DNA of 64,000 nucleotides, from the NCBI GenBank assembly GCA_003167365.1, contig PMTM01000006.1, positions 268,391-332,390 of the forward strand, in the 5' to 3' direction. Positions within the stretch are counted from its first letter, which is position 1. Each line of letters starts with the position of its first letter. This stretch comes from Spartobacteria bacterium. GTDB taxonomy: Bacteria > Verrucomicrobiota > Verrucomicrobiia > Chthoniobacterales > UBA10450. Shown here one piece after another: positions 1 through 8,966 of this stretch. A model generated the notes under the pieces. The model was given only the letters and a program-made list of their open reading frames with translations, was not told where the DNA came from and searched no databases. Made by a program: the position numbers and the translations under genes.

Positions 1-1605
1 CGCGGCGACCGCGTGCCGGTGAGCGCGTTGCCCAACGACGGCACTTTTCCCACGGGCACAACGCAATGGGAAAAACGCAACCTTGCTGCGGAAGTGCCGG
101 TGTGGGACGCGGAAGTCTGCATTCAATGCGGCAAGTGCGTGATGGTCTGCCCGCACGCGGTCATTCGCAGCAAAGTTTACGAGACGGCTGTCCTCGAGGG
201 CGCTCCCACGTCGTTCAAATCGCGTGAGGCGCGACTGCCGGAATGGAAAGGGCTGAACTACACTCTGCAAATAGCGGTGGAAGACTGCACGGGCTGCGGG
301 ATCTGCGTGGACGTTTGCCCAGCCCGGAACAAATCCGAGGCGCGTTTGAAAGCGATCAACATGCAAACGCAAGCGTCGCTCCGCGAAACCGAGCGCGAGA
401 ACTGGAATTTTTTCCTCTCCATCCCGGAGATGGACCGGCGGCAGGTGCCGCTCGGCAGCGTGCGCGAAATGCAAACGCAACAGCCGCTCTTCGAGTTCTC
501 GGGCGCATGCGCCGGTTGCGGTGAGACGCCTTACATCAAGTTGCTGACCCAGCTCTTCGGCGACCGGCTGATCATCGCGAACGCCACCGGCTGCTCGTCC
601 ATTTACGGCGGGAATCTGCCGACCACGCCTTACACGAAAAATCTCGATGGCCGTGGGCCGGCCTGGGCGAATTCGCTCTTTGAAGATAATGCTGAATTCG
701 GACTGGGGTTTCGCGTTTCCATCGACAAGCAGCAAGAGTTCGCCGGCGAACTGGTGCAGCACCTCTCCCCGCAGATCGGCCGAAGGCTCGCCACGGAAAT
801 CTTGAATGCGCGGCAGCGCGACGAAGCGGACATCTTCGATCAGCGCGTGCGCGTCGCCGAGCTAAAGCGCAGACTTGAATCGTTAGGCGGTGCCGAAGCG
901 AAGCGGCTACTCGCGCTCGCCGATACGCTTGTGCGCAAGAGTGTCTGGATCGTCGGTGGCGATGGCTGGGGTTACGACATTGGTTACGGCGGACTCGATC
1001 ACGTGCTGGCGAGCGGACGCAACGTGAAGGTGCTGTTGCTGGACACGGAGGTTTATTCGAACACAGGCGGTCAATGTTCGAAATCGACGCCGCGCGGTGC
1101 GATCGCGAAATTCGCGTCCGGCGGCAAACGCGGCCCGAAGAAAGACCTCGGCTTAATGGCGATGAGTTACGGCACCATTTACGTCGCGTCGGTGGCGATG
1201 GGAGCAAAAGACGAGCACACCTTGAAAGCCTTCCTCGAAGCTGAAGCGTACGATGGACCCGCGATCATCATCGCTTACAGCCATTGCATTGCGCACGGCA
1301 TCAACATGACTACGGCGATGCAAAATCAAAAGGCGGCGGTGAACTCGGCGCAATGGCTTCTCTATCGCTACAACCCGGATCGTGCGGCATTCGGAGAAAA
1401 TCCGCTGCAACTCGATTCGGCCGCGCCGCGGATAAAGGTGACGGATTATTTCAAACTCGAGAACCGCTTCAAGATGCTGGACAAGATCGATCCCGAAGCC
1501 GCGAAAGAATTGCTGGGCCGGGCGCAGGAGGACGTGAGCGTCCGCCGGGGATTATATGAGTATCTCGCCGCCAGAAAATTTAACCCGCCAACATCAACCC
1601 GATGA
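1..1605 (+). CDS. nifJ: Pyruvate:ferredoxin (flavodoxin) oxidoreductase, C-terminal part (partial at window edge)
   Basis: This is the C-terminal ~535 residues of a family whose members are near 1,200 residues; the reading frame is open to base 1, so the gene begins upstream. It carries a ferredoxin-like domain with two 4Fe-4S motifs (CIQCGKCVMVCP and CTGCGICVDVCP) and then a thiamine-diphosphate domain beginning CAGCGETPYIKLL, with the family stretch ATGCSSIYGGNLPTTPY. The enzyme oxidatively decarboxylates pyruvate to acetyl-CoA and passes electrons to ferredoxin. The missing N-terminal part would hold the pyruvate/CoA-binding domains. The stop overlaps the next start as ATGA. The presence of this oxygen-sensitive enzyme suggests at least episodic anaerobic metabolism. 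Confidence 0.95.
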   Translation, partial: RGDRVPVSALPNDGTFPTGTTQWEKRNLAAEVPVWDAEVCIQCGKCVMVCPHAVIRSKVYETAVLEGAPTSFKSREARLPEWKGLNYTLQIAVEDCTGCGICVDVCPARNKSEARLKAINMQTQASLRETERENWNFFLSIPEMDRRQVPLGSVREMQTQQPLFEFSGACAGCGETPYIKLLTQLFGDRLIIANATGCSSIYGGNLPTTPYTKNLDGRGPAWANSLFEDNAEFGLGFRVSIDKQQEFAGELVQHLSPQIGRRLATEILNARQRDEADIFDQRVRVAELKRRLESLGGAEAKRLLALADTLVRKSVWIVGGDGWGYDIGYGGLDHVLASGRNVKVLLLDTEVYSNTGGQCSKSTPRGAIAKFASGGKRGPKKDLGLMAMSYGTIYVASVAMGAKDEHTLKAFLEAEAYDGPAIIIAYSHCIAHGINMTTAMQNQKAAVNSAQWLLYRYNPDRAAFGENPLQLDSAAPRIKVTDYFKLENRFKMLDKIDPEAAKELLGRAQEDVSVRRGLYEYLAARKFNPPTSTR

Positions 1606-2603
1606 ACCTAACAACCAGTTACCTCGGTTTTAAACTGCGGACACCATTTGTGCCCTCAGCATCGCCGCTTTCGGAAAATCTCGACAACATCAAACGAATG
1701 GAAGACGCGGGCGCTTCGGCCATTGTGTTTCATTCGCTTTTCGAGGAGCAGCTTCGACACGATCGCCATGAGCTGCAGTATTATCTCGATCAGGGGACCG
1801 AAAGTTATCCGGAGGCGTTGAGCTATTTTCCTGAGCCTTCCGAGTTCAAGGTTGGTCCCGAGGCGTATGTCGAGCACATCGCGAAAGCGAAAGCGGCCGT
1901 CGGGATTCCGATTATCGCCAGTCTGAACGGGTCAACCTTCGGAGGTTGGCAGACCTACGCGCGTCAAATCGAACAAGCGGGGGCGGACGCCGTGGAGCTG
2001 AACATTTACTCTTTGCCTACCGATCCGGATCGCTCGGCGGAGGACATCGAAGATAGCTACCTCACCATCCTGGCCTCGGTGAAAGGTCAGTTAAAAATCC
2101 CAGTCGCGGTGAAGCTCAGTCCGTTTTTCACCAACTTCGCGCGCTTCGCCCGCCGGCTTGACCGTCATGGCGCCAACGCGCTCGTGCTCTTCAATCGATT
2201 TTACCAGCCCGATATCGAATTGGAGACTTTGGAGATTACGCCCAACGTGCTTCTGAGCACGCCCATGGCCATGCGGTTGCCCATGCGCTGGATCGCAATT
2301 CTGCACGGCCGCATCGGCGCAAACCTGGCGGCGACGAGCGGAATTCATCGTGCGACCGATGCGCTCAAGCTGCTCATGGCCGGCGCCGACGTGACCATGC
2401 TTTGTTCGGTGTTGCTGCGGCGCGGCATCGACCATATCCGCGTGCTGGAGCGTGAGATGCGGGAATGGATGGAGGAACATGAATACGAATCGGTCGAGCA
2501 ACTTAAAGGCAGCATGAGCCAGAAGAATTGTCCCGACCCGAGTGCATTCGAACGCGCGCAGTACATGCGGGCGCTCTCGACCTATCCGGCAGCCGACATT
2601 TGA
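1602..2603 (+). CDS. Dihydroorotate dehydrogenase-like flavoprotein
   Basis: A 333-residue TIM-barrel protein of the dihydroorotate-dehydrogenase/PreA superfamily. It opens with MNLTTSYLGFKLRTPFVPSA, and the segment IPIIASLNGSTFGGW is typical of the flavin-binding barrel. The start overlaps the nifJ stop by four bases, so the two are translationally coupled. Such proteins recur beside nifJ in other bacteria and are usually annotated only as dihydroorotate-dehydrogenase-like. A role in pyrimidine synthesis is not implied by this context. A ferredoxin-linked oxidoreductase partner of the pyruvate enzyme is my inference. There is no separate promoter space. Confidence 0.85.
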   Translation: MNLTTSYLGFKLRTPFVPSASPLSENLDNIKRMEDAGASAIVFHSLFEEQLRHDRHELQYYLDQGTESYPEALSYFPEPSEFKVGPEAYVEHIAKAKAAVGIPIIASLNGSTFGGWQTYARQIEQAGADAVELNIYSLPTDPDRSAEDIEDSYLTILASVKGQLKIPVAVKLSPFFTNFARFARRLDRHGANALVLFNRFYQPDIELETLEITPNVLLSTPMAMRLPMRWIAILHGRIGANLAATSGIHRATDALKLLMAGADVTMLCSVLLRRGIDHIRVLEREMREWMEEHEYESVEQLKGSMSQKNCPDPSAFERAQYMRALSTYPAADI

Positions 2604-2650
2604 GTCGGAGGACCGGCGCGTTGGAGATTTCGCGACATTGGTGCGGACCG

Positions 2651-4117
2651 TTACTGCACCGCAGCAATGATCCTGGCGACCAATGTCCCCGGCATCACCC
2701 CGAGAAAGAGGACTACGGCCGCGAGTACGGTCAGCGAGATTTCTTGCAAGAAATCGGCGGAGGTTGAGGGGTTGAGGGGTTGAGTTGTTGAGGAAGACTT
2801 TTCGTCAACGAAGATCACCTTCAGCACCATCAGGTAATAATAGAGCGAGATGAGACTGCCGAAGAGCGCGATCGCCACGAGCCAGAGCAGGCCATTGTTG
2901 TCCACAGCGCGCAGCGCGGCACTGAACAAATAAAATTTTCCGAAAAATCCGGCGAGCGGCGGCAAGCCGGCCAGCGAGAGCATGAAGATCGACATGCACC
3001 CGGCCAGTAACGGTGAACGCGACGATAATCCGGAAAAATTCTTTAGGTCGTCGCCGCCGGTTTCGCGTCGTACCAGCGCGACGACGCCGAACGCGCCGAC
3101 GAGGGTGAAGGCGTAGACGGTGGTGTAGAACAGCGTCGCGCTGAATCCTTCGCGTCCGCCGGCGACGAGACCGAGCAGGGTGTAACCGGCGTGAGCGACC
3201 GCGGAGTAGGCGAGCAGCCGGCGGACGTTGGTTTGCGCGAGCGCGACGAGATTACCAATCAAGATCGATAATGCGGCCAGCGCGGCGAGCACCGGCGCCC
3301 AACCGGCGACCATGGCATGCCAGGCCGCGCTCCCCTGCGCCGGACCAAATCCAACGAGCACGATTTTTCCCAGCACAACGAACGACGCCACTTTCGAGCC
3401 CGACGCGATGAAGGCCGCGCTCGGGACCGGCGCGCCCTGGTAAGTGTCCGGCGCCCAAAGATGAAACGGCGCGGCCGCGATTTTGAAAGCGAATCCGATG
3501 AGCGTCATGACGATGCCGACAAAGAGCAGCGGTTGGACGGGTGCAGTCGTCAATTTCTGGCCGATGGCCGCGAGCGCGGTCGTCCCAGTCATGCCGTAGA
3601 TGAAGCTGATGCCGAAAAGCGTGAACGCGCTGGCGGTGCTGCCGAACAAGAAATACTTCAAGCCCGCTTCCGCGGAGCGCACATCGGTTTTATCGAATCC
3701 GGCCATGACATAAAGCGAGAGGCCGGTCAGTTCGAGGCCGATAAAAATCATGAGCAACTCTTCGCTGCCGACGAGCAGCATTAGTCCGATAGTCGCGAGC
3801 AGAACGAGCGCGAGATATTCGCCACGGTTGCGTGAAGAAAGGTCGGCCCGCGCGAGGATGACGGTGAAAAAGGCGAGCACAAGGCAGATGATCTTGAACA
3901 GAGACGTCAGCGGTGTGATGACGAGCATCCCGTGAAATAACGTTGCTTGTTGCGGCAACATGAGGACTGCGGCCACGGCGAACAGGAGTCCGGCAGCCGC
4001 TACTCCGGAACAAAGTCCGGCCGTTCGTTCGTTCGCGAGTCCGAGGGCGAGGACAACCAGCGCCGTGACAACAACGACGGTTTCAGGCGACGCAAGCTTG
4101 AGAAGTTCGATATACAT
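2651..4117 (-). CDS. nuoN: NADH-quinone oxidoreductase subunit N
   Basis: A 488-residue polytopic membrane protein of the antiporter-like complex I subunits, with the conserved segment YSAVAHAGYTLLGLVAGG and many transmembrane helices throughout. It forms part of the proton-pumping membrane arm. It is detached from the rest of the minus-strand nuo arm by about 1.3 kb holding two + strand genes. Near the C-terminus the predicted loop SSSTTQPLNPSTSADF is encoded by four tandem 8-bp units (2761-2792), so part of the protein derives from a repeat. Starts at ATG 4117. Confidence 0.95.
   Translation of the reverse strand: MYIELLKLASPETVVVVTALVVLALGLANERTAGLCSGVAAAGLLFAVAAVLMLPQQATLFHGMLVITPLTSLFKIICLVLAFFTVILARADLSSRNRGEYLALVLLATIGLMLLVGSEELLMIFIGLELTGLSLYVMAGFDKTDVRSAEAGLKYFLFGSTASAFTLFGISFIYGMTGTTALAAIGQKLTTAPVQPLLFVGIVMTLIGFAFKIAAAPFHLWAPDTYQGAPVPSAAFIASGSKVASFVVLGKIVLVGFGPAQGSAAWHAMVAGWAPVLAALAALSILIGNLVALAQTNVRRLLAYSAVAHAGYTLLGLVAGGREGFSATLFYTTVYAFTLVGAFGVVALVRRETGGDDLKNFSGLSSRSPLLAGCMSIFMLSLAGLPPLAGFFGKFYLFSAALRAVDNNGLLWLVAIALFGSLISLYYYLMVLKVIFVDEKSSSTTQPLNPSTSADFLQEISLTVLAAVVLFLGVMPGTLVARIIAAVQ
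2761..2792. repeat. Tandem octamer repeat inside nuoN
   Basis: Four 8-bp units of the form (a/g/t)(g/t)GTTGAG follow one another exactly. The array is in frame in nuoN and encodes a Ser/Thr/Pro/Asn-rich loop near the C-terminus. Confidence 0.8.
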
Positions 4118-4344
4118 CCGGCGCTTTCACCAATGAAGAGGTAACCCTCGCAAAAGGCGAGACTGGAATTAGCGGCGGTTCCAAGGCGATTCCCCCGTTT
4201 TTAGCCTGAATTGCCCTATGTCCGGGTTTCGACCTCAAAACAGGCCTTAACTCGAGGTTTCCCCTCTAGCTACCCAGGCAAAGGCGTGGCACGGGCAGTG
4301 CTTCTAGTAATTATAGTAAGTATCACTTCTATAAGACACTCAAT

Positions 4345-4887
4345 ATGAAAAAAGCTCTTCTTCTCCTAATCGCCTTCCTAGGCCTTTCTAACGCAAGTTG
4401 CTTCGCCGATGCCTTGCTTCTGACCGTAAGCCACACCCCTTACGATCGGCAAATGACCCCAATCCACGACGTGTTGACCTCGACCAGTGCCCGGGCCAAT
4501 GACGTTTCACTCGGTCTCGTCAACGGATGGATGGGTGATCTTCGGAATATCCCCTATGGCTTTCAACCAACGTGGAAGACACCTTCCGAAGTAGAATCCC
4601 GCCAACCGGCTGATTGCAAGGGCAAAGCGGTTACGCTCTATAAGAGAATGAAAGCTCATGGTGCGACCAATGTTCGCCTCGTGATCGGAAAACGCGCTCC
4701 GACCAGCCGGCAGACACACGCCTGGCTCGAGTGGCAGACGGATTCAGGCAGTTACGTTTTGGACCCAACTTTCAATTATACCGCGACTCGCGTTGAAAAG
4801 ATCGGCCGAAGTTCTTACGTCCCCCTCTACGCCTTTGCGGGTAGCAAAAAATTCCGTGCTAGCACGACCTTCGTCGCTCAAAACTAA
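4345..4887 (+). CDS. Exported transglutaminase-like cysteine peptidase family protein
   Basis: 180 residues with a clear signal peptide (charged MKK, hydrophobic LLLLIAFLGL, likely cleavage after CFADA). The rest resembles the transglutaminase-like/BTLCP fold, with an apparent catalytic triad Cys91 (DCKGKA), His125 (THAWLEW) and Asp140 (VLDPTF). The substrate is unknown; cell-envelope peptide or amide chemistry is plausible. A paralogue with the same three motifs lies at 18706-19311. The gene sits on the + strand between nuoN and nuoM and is followed by a strong intrinsic terminator. It looks like an insertion into the nuo arm. Confidence 0.75.
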   Translation: MKKALLLLIAFLGLSNASCFADALLLTVSHTPYDRQMTPIHDVLTSTSARANDVSLGLVNGWMGDLRNIPYGFQPTWKTPSEVESRQPADCKGKAVTLYKRMKAHGATNVRLVIGKRAPTSRQTHAWLEWQTDSGSYVLDPTFNYTATRVEKIGRSSYVPLYAFAGSKKFRASTTFVAQN

Positions 4888-4916
4888 AAGACGCAGTCGT
4901 TCTAAATCTCGAACAG

Positions 4917-4947
4917 AGGCCGGCTTTTGAAGCCGGCCTTATTGTTT
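4917..4947 (+). terminator. Intrinsic terminator after the transglutaminase-like gene
   Basis: A perfect 10-bp stem (AGGCCGGCTT pairing with AAGCCGGCCT, loop TTG) is followed by TATTGTTT. It lies 30 bases past the stop codon. Confidence 0.85.
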
Positions 4948-5009
4948 AAGCGGTCAGAGACGGGCGATTCGATTGCAAGGCTGATGGCGGCATGTAATTC
5001 TCTCGCGCT

Positions 5010-5390
5010 TTGCTGACTGATCTCAAATTGGTTCTGGCCCTAGGCGCTCTCATTCTGGCGTCGTGCGCAACGGTTGGCGAGAGGGAGGAGAACAAATTGG
5101 TCGGTCGATGGCGATCGACCGATCGGCAACACACCGCCGAGTATGCCTTTTTCGAAAATGGCACTTTCAACGGTTCAGTCACCGGCGGAGGCGCGCTGGT
5201 CTCGAAATTTACCGGCAAATGGTTGGTGCGCGATGGCGCGATTCTTTACGAGTATACCGCTGACGAGATGAGGCGAATACCGGTGGGCACCAAGGACAGG
5301 GACAAGCTTCTCCGTATCGGTCGCGACCAATATATTATTGAGGCCGCCGACGGTACCGTCCGCAAATATATACGGGTGAAACGCGATTAA
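5010..5390 (+). CDS. Small putative lipoprotein
   Basis: 126 residues with a TTG start. No in-frame ATG is available, because the nearest one, at 4992, is followed at once by a stop. The N-terminus has a hydrophobic stretch ending in a lipobox, ILASC, so the mature protein should begin at that Cys and be lipid-anchored. The remainder (LVGRWRSTDRQHTAEYAFFENGTF and so on) reads like a small beta-rich lipocalin-type domain of the kind that begins with a G-x-W motif. It is downstream of a terminator and convergent with nuoM. The function is unknown. Confidence 0.6.
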   Translation: MLTDLKLVLALGALILASCATVGEREENKLVGRWRSTDRQHTAEYAFFENGTFNGSVTGGGALVSKFTGKWLVRDGAILYEYTADEMRRIPVGTKDRDKLLRIGRDQYIIEAADGTVRKYIRVKRD

Positions 5391-5421
5391 GAATCACGCG
5401 GCGACAACGCCGGCGATACGG

Positions 5422-6900
5422 TCATTGTTTCAAAAACCGCATCGCTTCAACCGCCGGCATGATGCGATCGAGCAGCAGCCTGGGATAAAGTCCGATCGCG
5501 AGAGTGGCGAACATGAGTAGTCCGGCTCCCCATTTTTCTGCGATCGTGATCGGAGGCAACGCGTTCGCAGATGCGTTGGACGACACGGAGGTCGTGCCTC
5601 CATTCGTTGAAACGGCAGTGTCGAAGAAAGATTTCTTGAGCGCGCGCAGGGTGAACGCAGCGACGAGGACCATGCCGGCACCGGTAATCCACACTGCCAT
5701 CGGATAACTTTTCCAGGTGCCGATGAGGATGGTGATTTCGGCGGCGAACCCGCTGAACCCGGGAATGCCCATGGATGCGGCTGATGCGATGACGAACGCG
5801 AACGCGGCAAATGGCAGCGCGCGACTCAGTCCCATGGTCGATAGCGTATCGAGGTCGCGTGTGTGAGTGCGGCGATAGATCGTGCCGGCAATGGCGAAGA
5901 GGAGCGCTCCGATGACGCCGTGCGAAAACATTTGCAGCACCGCTCCCGAAACACCGAGCGCGTTGGCCGTGGCCAGGCCGAGCAGCACGAAACCCATGTG
6001 GCTCACGCTTGAATAACCGATAACGAATTTCAGGTCGCGCTGGCGCAACGCCACCGCCGCGGCATAAAGGATCCCGATGACTGCGAAAACGGCGATGTAG
6101 CGGCTCCACATGTGGAAACCTTGTGGAAAAATATTCATCGCAACGCGGAGCGCGCCGTAGGCACCGAGTTTCATGACGATGCCGGCGAGCAGCATCGAAC
6201 CGGCGGTCGGCGCGGCGACGTGACCGGTCGGCGCCCAAGTGTGCAACGGCCAGATACCAGCGAGCACAGCGAATCCGAGGAACAACACCGGGAAGGCCCA
6301 CGATTGAAGCTGCGTACTAAATTGGAATTGCGCGAGATCGTAAAGATTAAGTGAGCCGGTGGCCGCGTAGGCGGCGATGATGCCAATGAAAACTAGCGCG
6401 CCCCCGAAGAAGGAATAAAGCGTTAGCTTCATCGCGCCGTATTCCTTGTTGGTCGATCCCCAGATCGCGATCAGGAAATATTTCGGCACGATGACCAGTT
6501 CGTAGAAAACGAAGAGGAGAAAGAGATCAGCGCTGAAAAAAACGCCATACGAGCCTCCGACCACGAGCAACAGCCAGAAGAAGAATTCGTTCTGCCGATG
6601 ATCGACGTCCCACGAGAAAAGCACGGCGCTGACCGCGGTCAGGCCGGTGACGAGCGCGAGCGTCAAGCTGATGCCGTCGACCGCGAGATGATATTCCATC
6701 CCGAGCATCGGCACCCAGGGGATGCGCACGATCGTTTTGAATGTGGCAAGATCGACAATCGGCATTCGAGATAAGGCGAGCAGACTAATCGCGAATCCGG
6801 CAACGGTGGTGGCGAGGGCAATCCAGCGCGCTGAAGTGCGCGGCAGAAAAAGCAGGAGAATCGCGCCCGCAAACGTGACGTAAATGGTCCAGGCGATCAT
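5422..6900 (-). CDS. nuoM: NADH-quinone oxidoreductase subunit M (copy 1)
   Basis: 492 residues of an antiporter-like complex I subunit. Recognisable segments are VDGISLTLALVTGLTAVSAVLFSW, FFYELVIVPKYFLIAIWG, and GYSSVSHMGFVLLGLATANA. It is a proton-translocating membrane-arm subunit. It is one of two nuoM genes in this cluster; the other is at 7506-8966. Its ATG overlaps the stop of the upstream ORF6N gene by four bases, so it is translationally coupled to a gene unrelated to complex I. It carries one exact AAGATCGACAAT motif, read as IVDL. Confidence 0.95.
   Translation of the reverse strand: MIAWTIYVTFAGAILLLFLPRTSARWIALATTVAGFAISLLALSRMPIVDLATFKTIVRIPWVPMLGMEYHLAVDGISLTLALVTGLTAVSAVLFSWDVDHRQNEFFFWLLLVVGGSYGVFFSADLFLLFVFYELVIVPKYFLIAIWGSTNKEYGAMKLTLYSFFGGALVFIGIIAAYAATGSLNLYDLAQFQFSTQLQSWAFPVLFLGFAVLAGIWPLHTWAPTGHVAAPTAGSMLLAGIVMKLGAYGALRVAMNIFPQGFHMWSRYIAVFAVIGILYAAAVALRQRDLKFVIGYSSVSHMGFVLLGLATANALGVSGAVLQMFSHGVIGALLFAIAGTIYRRTHTRDLDTLSTMGLSRALPFAAFAFVIASAASMGIPGFSGFAAEITILIGTWKSYPMAVWITGAGMVLVAAFTLRALKKSFFDTAVSTNGGTTSVSSNASANALPPITIAEKWGAGLLMFATLAIGLYPRLLLDRIMPAVEAMRFLKQ
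6748..6759 (-). repeat. AAGATCGACAAT motif in nuoM
   Basis: An exact 12-mer. In the gene it is read in the frame ATT-GTC-GAT-CTT (Ile-Val-Asp-Leu). Confidence 0.6.
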
Positions 6901-7496
6901 CGTTTTTTGCGCGCCCGATAGCGCGGCGTCCTTTCTCGAACATGAAATCCGATCTCGCGCCGAGGTTTGCTCGACGGAGCCATTAGTTGGCGAATTGCTT
7001 CGAGGATTGCATCGATCTTTTCGCCGTGTTTGCCGACGTGTTTTTCGAGTTCAGTAAATTTCCGCGCCAGCTCTCGATTGGTTTCGAGCGTTTCGCGTAG
7101 TTTCACAAAGGCGCGCATGATCGCGATGTTCACTTTCACCGCGCGCTTGCTGTTTAGCACGCTGGACAACATCGCCACGCCTTGTTCGGTGAAAGCGTAG
7201 GGCAAATGTCGCCTTCCTCCCCTGCCTTTTGATCTTCCAAATTGGAATATTAAATGCGATCCAGTCTTTTTGTTTGAAATCACAAATTGTGATTTCAAAT
7301 TCGTAAACTCCTCAACCGTAAGCTGAAACACGAAGTCTTTCGGGAAACGATTCGCGTTTCGTTTCACCGCCTGCGTTAGAGCGCCCAGAGTTACGCCATA
7401 GAGCAAGGCCAAGTCCTGGCCCAACATTACCTTCTGCTCGCGTAGTAAATAAATCGACTGCGCGATCCGGTCGATTGGAATGATCTCTTTGCTCAT
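6897..7496 (-). CDS. ORF6N-domain DNA-binding protein embedded in the nuo operon
   Basis: 199 residues. The N-terminal ~110 residues match the ORF6N domain of phage antirepressor/KilA-N-like proteins (IDRIAQSIYLLREQKVMLGQDLALLYGV, then NRFPKDFVFQL and AFTEQGVAMLSSVLNSKRAV). A coiled-coil region follows (RETLETNRELARKFTELEKHVGKHGEKIDAIL), then a basic tail. Such proteins are common in mobile and prophage contexts. Here it lies between two nuoM genes, 9 bases from the stop of one and overlapping the start of the other by 4, so it is co-transcribed with complex I. Its role is unknown; a gene-level insertion that kept operon coupling is likely. Confidence 0.85.
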   Translation of the reverse strand: MSKEIIPIDRIAQSIYLLREQKVMLGQDLALLYGVTLGALTQAVKRNANRFPKDFVFQLTVEEFTNLKSQFVISNKKTGSHLIFQFGRSKGRGGRRHLPYAFTEQGVAMLSSVLNSKRAVKVNIAIMRAFVKLRETLETNRELARKFTELEKHVGKHGEKIDAILEAIRQLMAPSSKPRREIGFHVRERTPRYRARKKR

Positions 7497-7505
7497 TCCG
7501 GCAGC

Positions 7506-8966
7506 TCAGGCAAACAAGCGCGCCATTTGAATGACGGTGGTGTTGAAAATATTGAACATAAATTGCGGGGCGATGCCGATGGCGAACATGATGAGGGTCA
7601 CGGGGACGACGACCCATTTTTCGTTTCGGCCGAGATCGGGAAAGGCGTTGCAGCTCTTCGCGAGCGGACCGCTGAAGAGCGCTTGCATCATGCGCATGAA
7701 GACGATGGCCGTAACCAGAAGACCAATCACCGCCACGGCCGTGAACGAAGCTGCGACCGCGAATGAGCCTTTGAAGATGAGAAATTCGCCGATGAATCCG
7801 TTGAGCCCGGGCAAGCCGAGCGATGAAAACATGGCAACGCTCATCCAGCCGCAGAGCAACGGGGTTCGTTGCATCAGTCCGCCAAAATCGTCGATCCCAC
7901 GCAGTCCGCGGCGTTGCTCGAGCAATCCGACGTAGTAGAACAACGCGGCCGCAGTGATGCCGTGGTTGAAAATTTGCATGAACACGCCGCTCAACGCCGC
8001 GTGCATGTCGATCAAAGACGACGATCTTGCCGTTACCGCGAAGAGGCCGAGCATGCAGTAGCCGAGATGGTTGATCGAAAGATACGCGACCATGCGTTTC
8101 AAATCGGACTGTGCCCACGCCGCCAGCGAAGCGAAGACGATCGTGCAAACCGCCAGCCCGAGCAGCCACGGAGCGAGGACCTGGATTTCGTGCGGGAAGA
8201 GCGGAAGGAGCAGGCGCACGAAACCGTAAACGCCCATCTTTGAGAGGACACCGGTCAAGACCATCGCCACGCCGGTCGGTGCGGTTTCGTAAGCGTCGGG
8301 CAACCAGGTGTGAAACGGAAAGAGCGGCACTTTGACCGCGAGTCCAAGAAAGATTCCGGCAAAGGCAAACCACGCCATGTTGCCGGTGAGCAATCCGTGT
8401 TTTCCGAGATCGGCCAGCGTGGCGAAGTCGAACGTTCCTTTCGCGAAATAGATGCCGAGAAACGAAAGCAACATCGCGACACTGCCAAGAAAGGTGTAAA
8501 CGAAAAATTTTGTCGCGGCGCGGTCCCGATTTTCGCCGCCCCAGATTTTGATGAGCAGGAAGGCGGGGATGAGGCTCATCTCGTAGAACAAGAACCAGAG
8601 AATAAAATTCTGCGCGGTGAACGTGCCGTAGAGCGCGGATTGCATGATCAGCATCAAGACGCAGGAGCCGCGGCCCATGCGTTGCGCGAGAAATGCGAAC
8701 GGAAAGATGAGCGATGTCAGTATGACAAGCAGCAGACTCAAGCCGTCGATGCCGACGAGATATTCAGCGCCGATTGCGGGAATCCAGGCGTGGCGTTCGA
8801 CCAGCTGGAGGCCGGCGGCTGTGGAGTCGAAGTTTTTCCACAACATGAAAACCAGAATCGCGGTGATGGCATTGAACTCGAGAGCCATCCGGCGGGCATA
8901 GTTGGGTTGCGCCGCGCTGACGAAAAAAGCGCCGACGAGCGGCATAAGAATCAGCACCGTGATCAT
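7506..8966 (-). CDS. nuoM: NADH-quinone oxidoreductase subunit M (copy 2)
   Basis: 486 residues from ATG 8966; a GTG at 8975 is an alternative. I chose 8966 because it overlaps the nuoL stop as ATGA. It is an antiporter-like complex I subunit with VGIDGLSLLLVILTSLIFP, WFLFYEMSLIPAFLLIKIWG and YLSINHLGYCMLGLFAV. It differs clearly from copy 1, so this is an old duplication rather than a recent one. Two M-like subunits in one cluster could mean an extra pumping module or alternative complex I forms; the sequence does not decide between them. Confidence 0.93.
   Translation of the reverse strand: MITVLILMPLVGAFFVSAAQPNYARRMALEFNAITAILVFMLWKNFDSTAAGLQLVERHAWIPAIGAEYLVGIDGLSLLLVILTSLIFPFAFLAQRMGRGSCVLMLIMQSALYGTFTAQNFILWFLFYEMSLIPAFLLIKIWGGENRDRAATKFFVYTFLGSVAMLLSFLGIYFAKGTFDFATLADLGKHGLLTGNMAWFAFAGIFLGLAVKVPLFPFHTWLPDAYETAPTGVAMVLTGVLSKMGVYGFVRLLLPLFPHEIQVLAPWLLGLAVCTIVFASLAAWAQSDLKRMVAYLSINHLGYCMLGLFAVTARSSSLIDMHAALSGVFMQIFNHGITAAALFYYVGLLEQRRGLRGIDDFGGLMQRTPLLCGWMSVAMFSSLGLPGLNGFIGEFLIFKGSFAVAASFTAVAVIGLLVTAIVFMRMMQALFSGPLAKSCNAFPDLGRNEKWVVVPVTLIMFAIGIAPQFMFNIFNTTVIQMARLFA

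Noticed and set aside
4147-4210. A further copy of the leader element upstream of the transglutaminase-like gene
   Set aside because: A hairpin CTCGC-AAAAG-GCGAG is present, but GAGGGA and AAAATCC are missing; only a weak GATTCCCCC is near the expected place.
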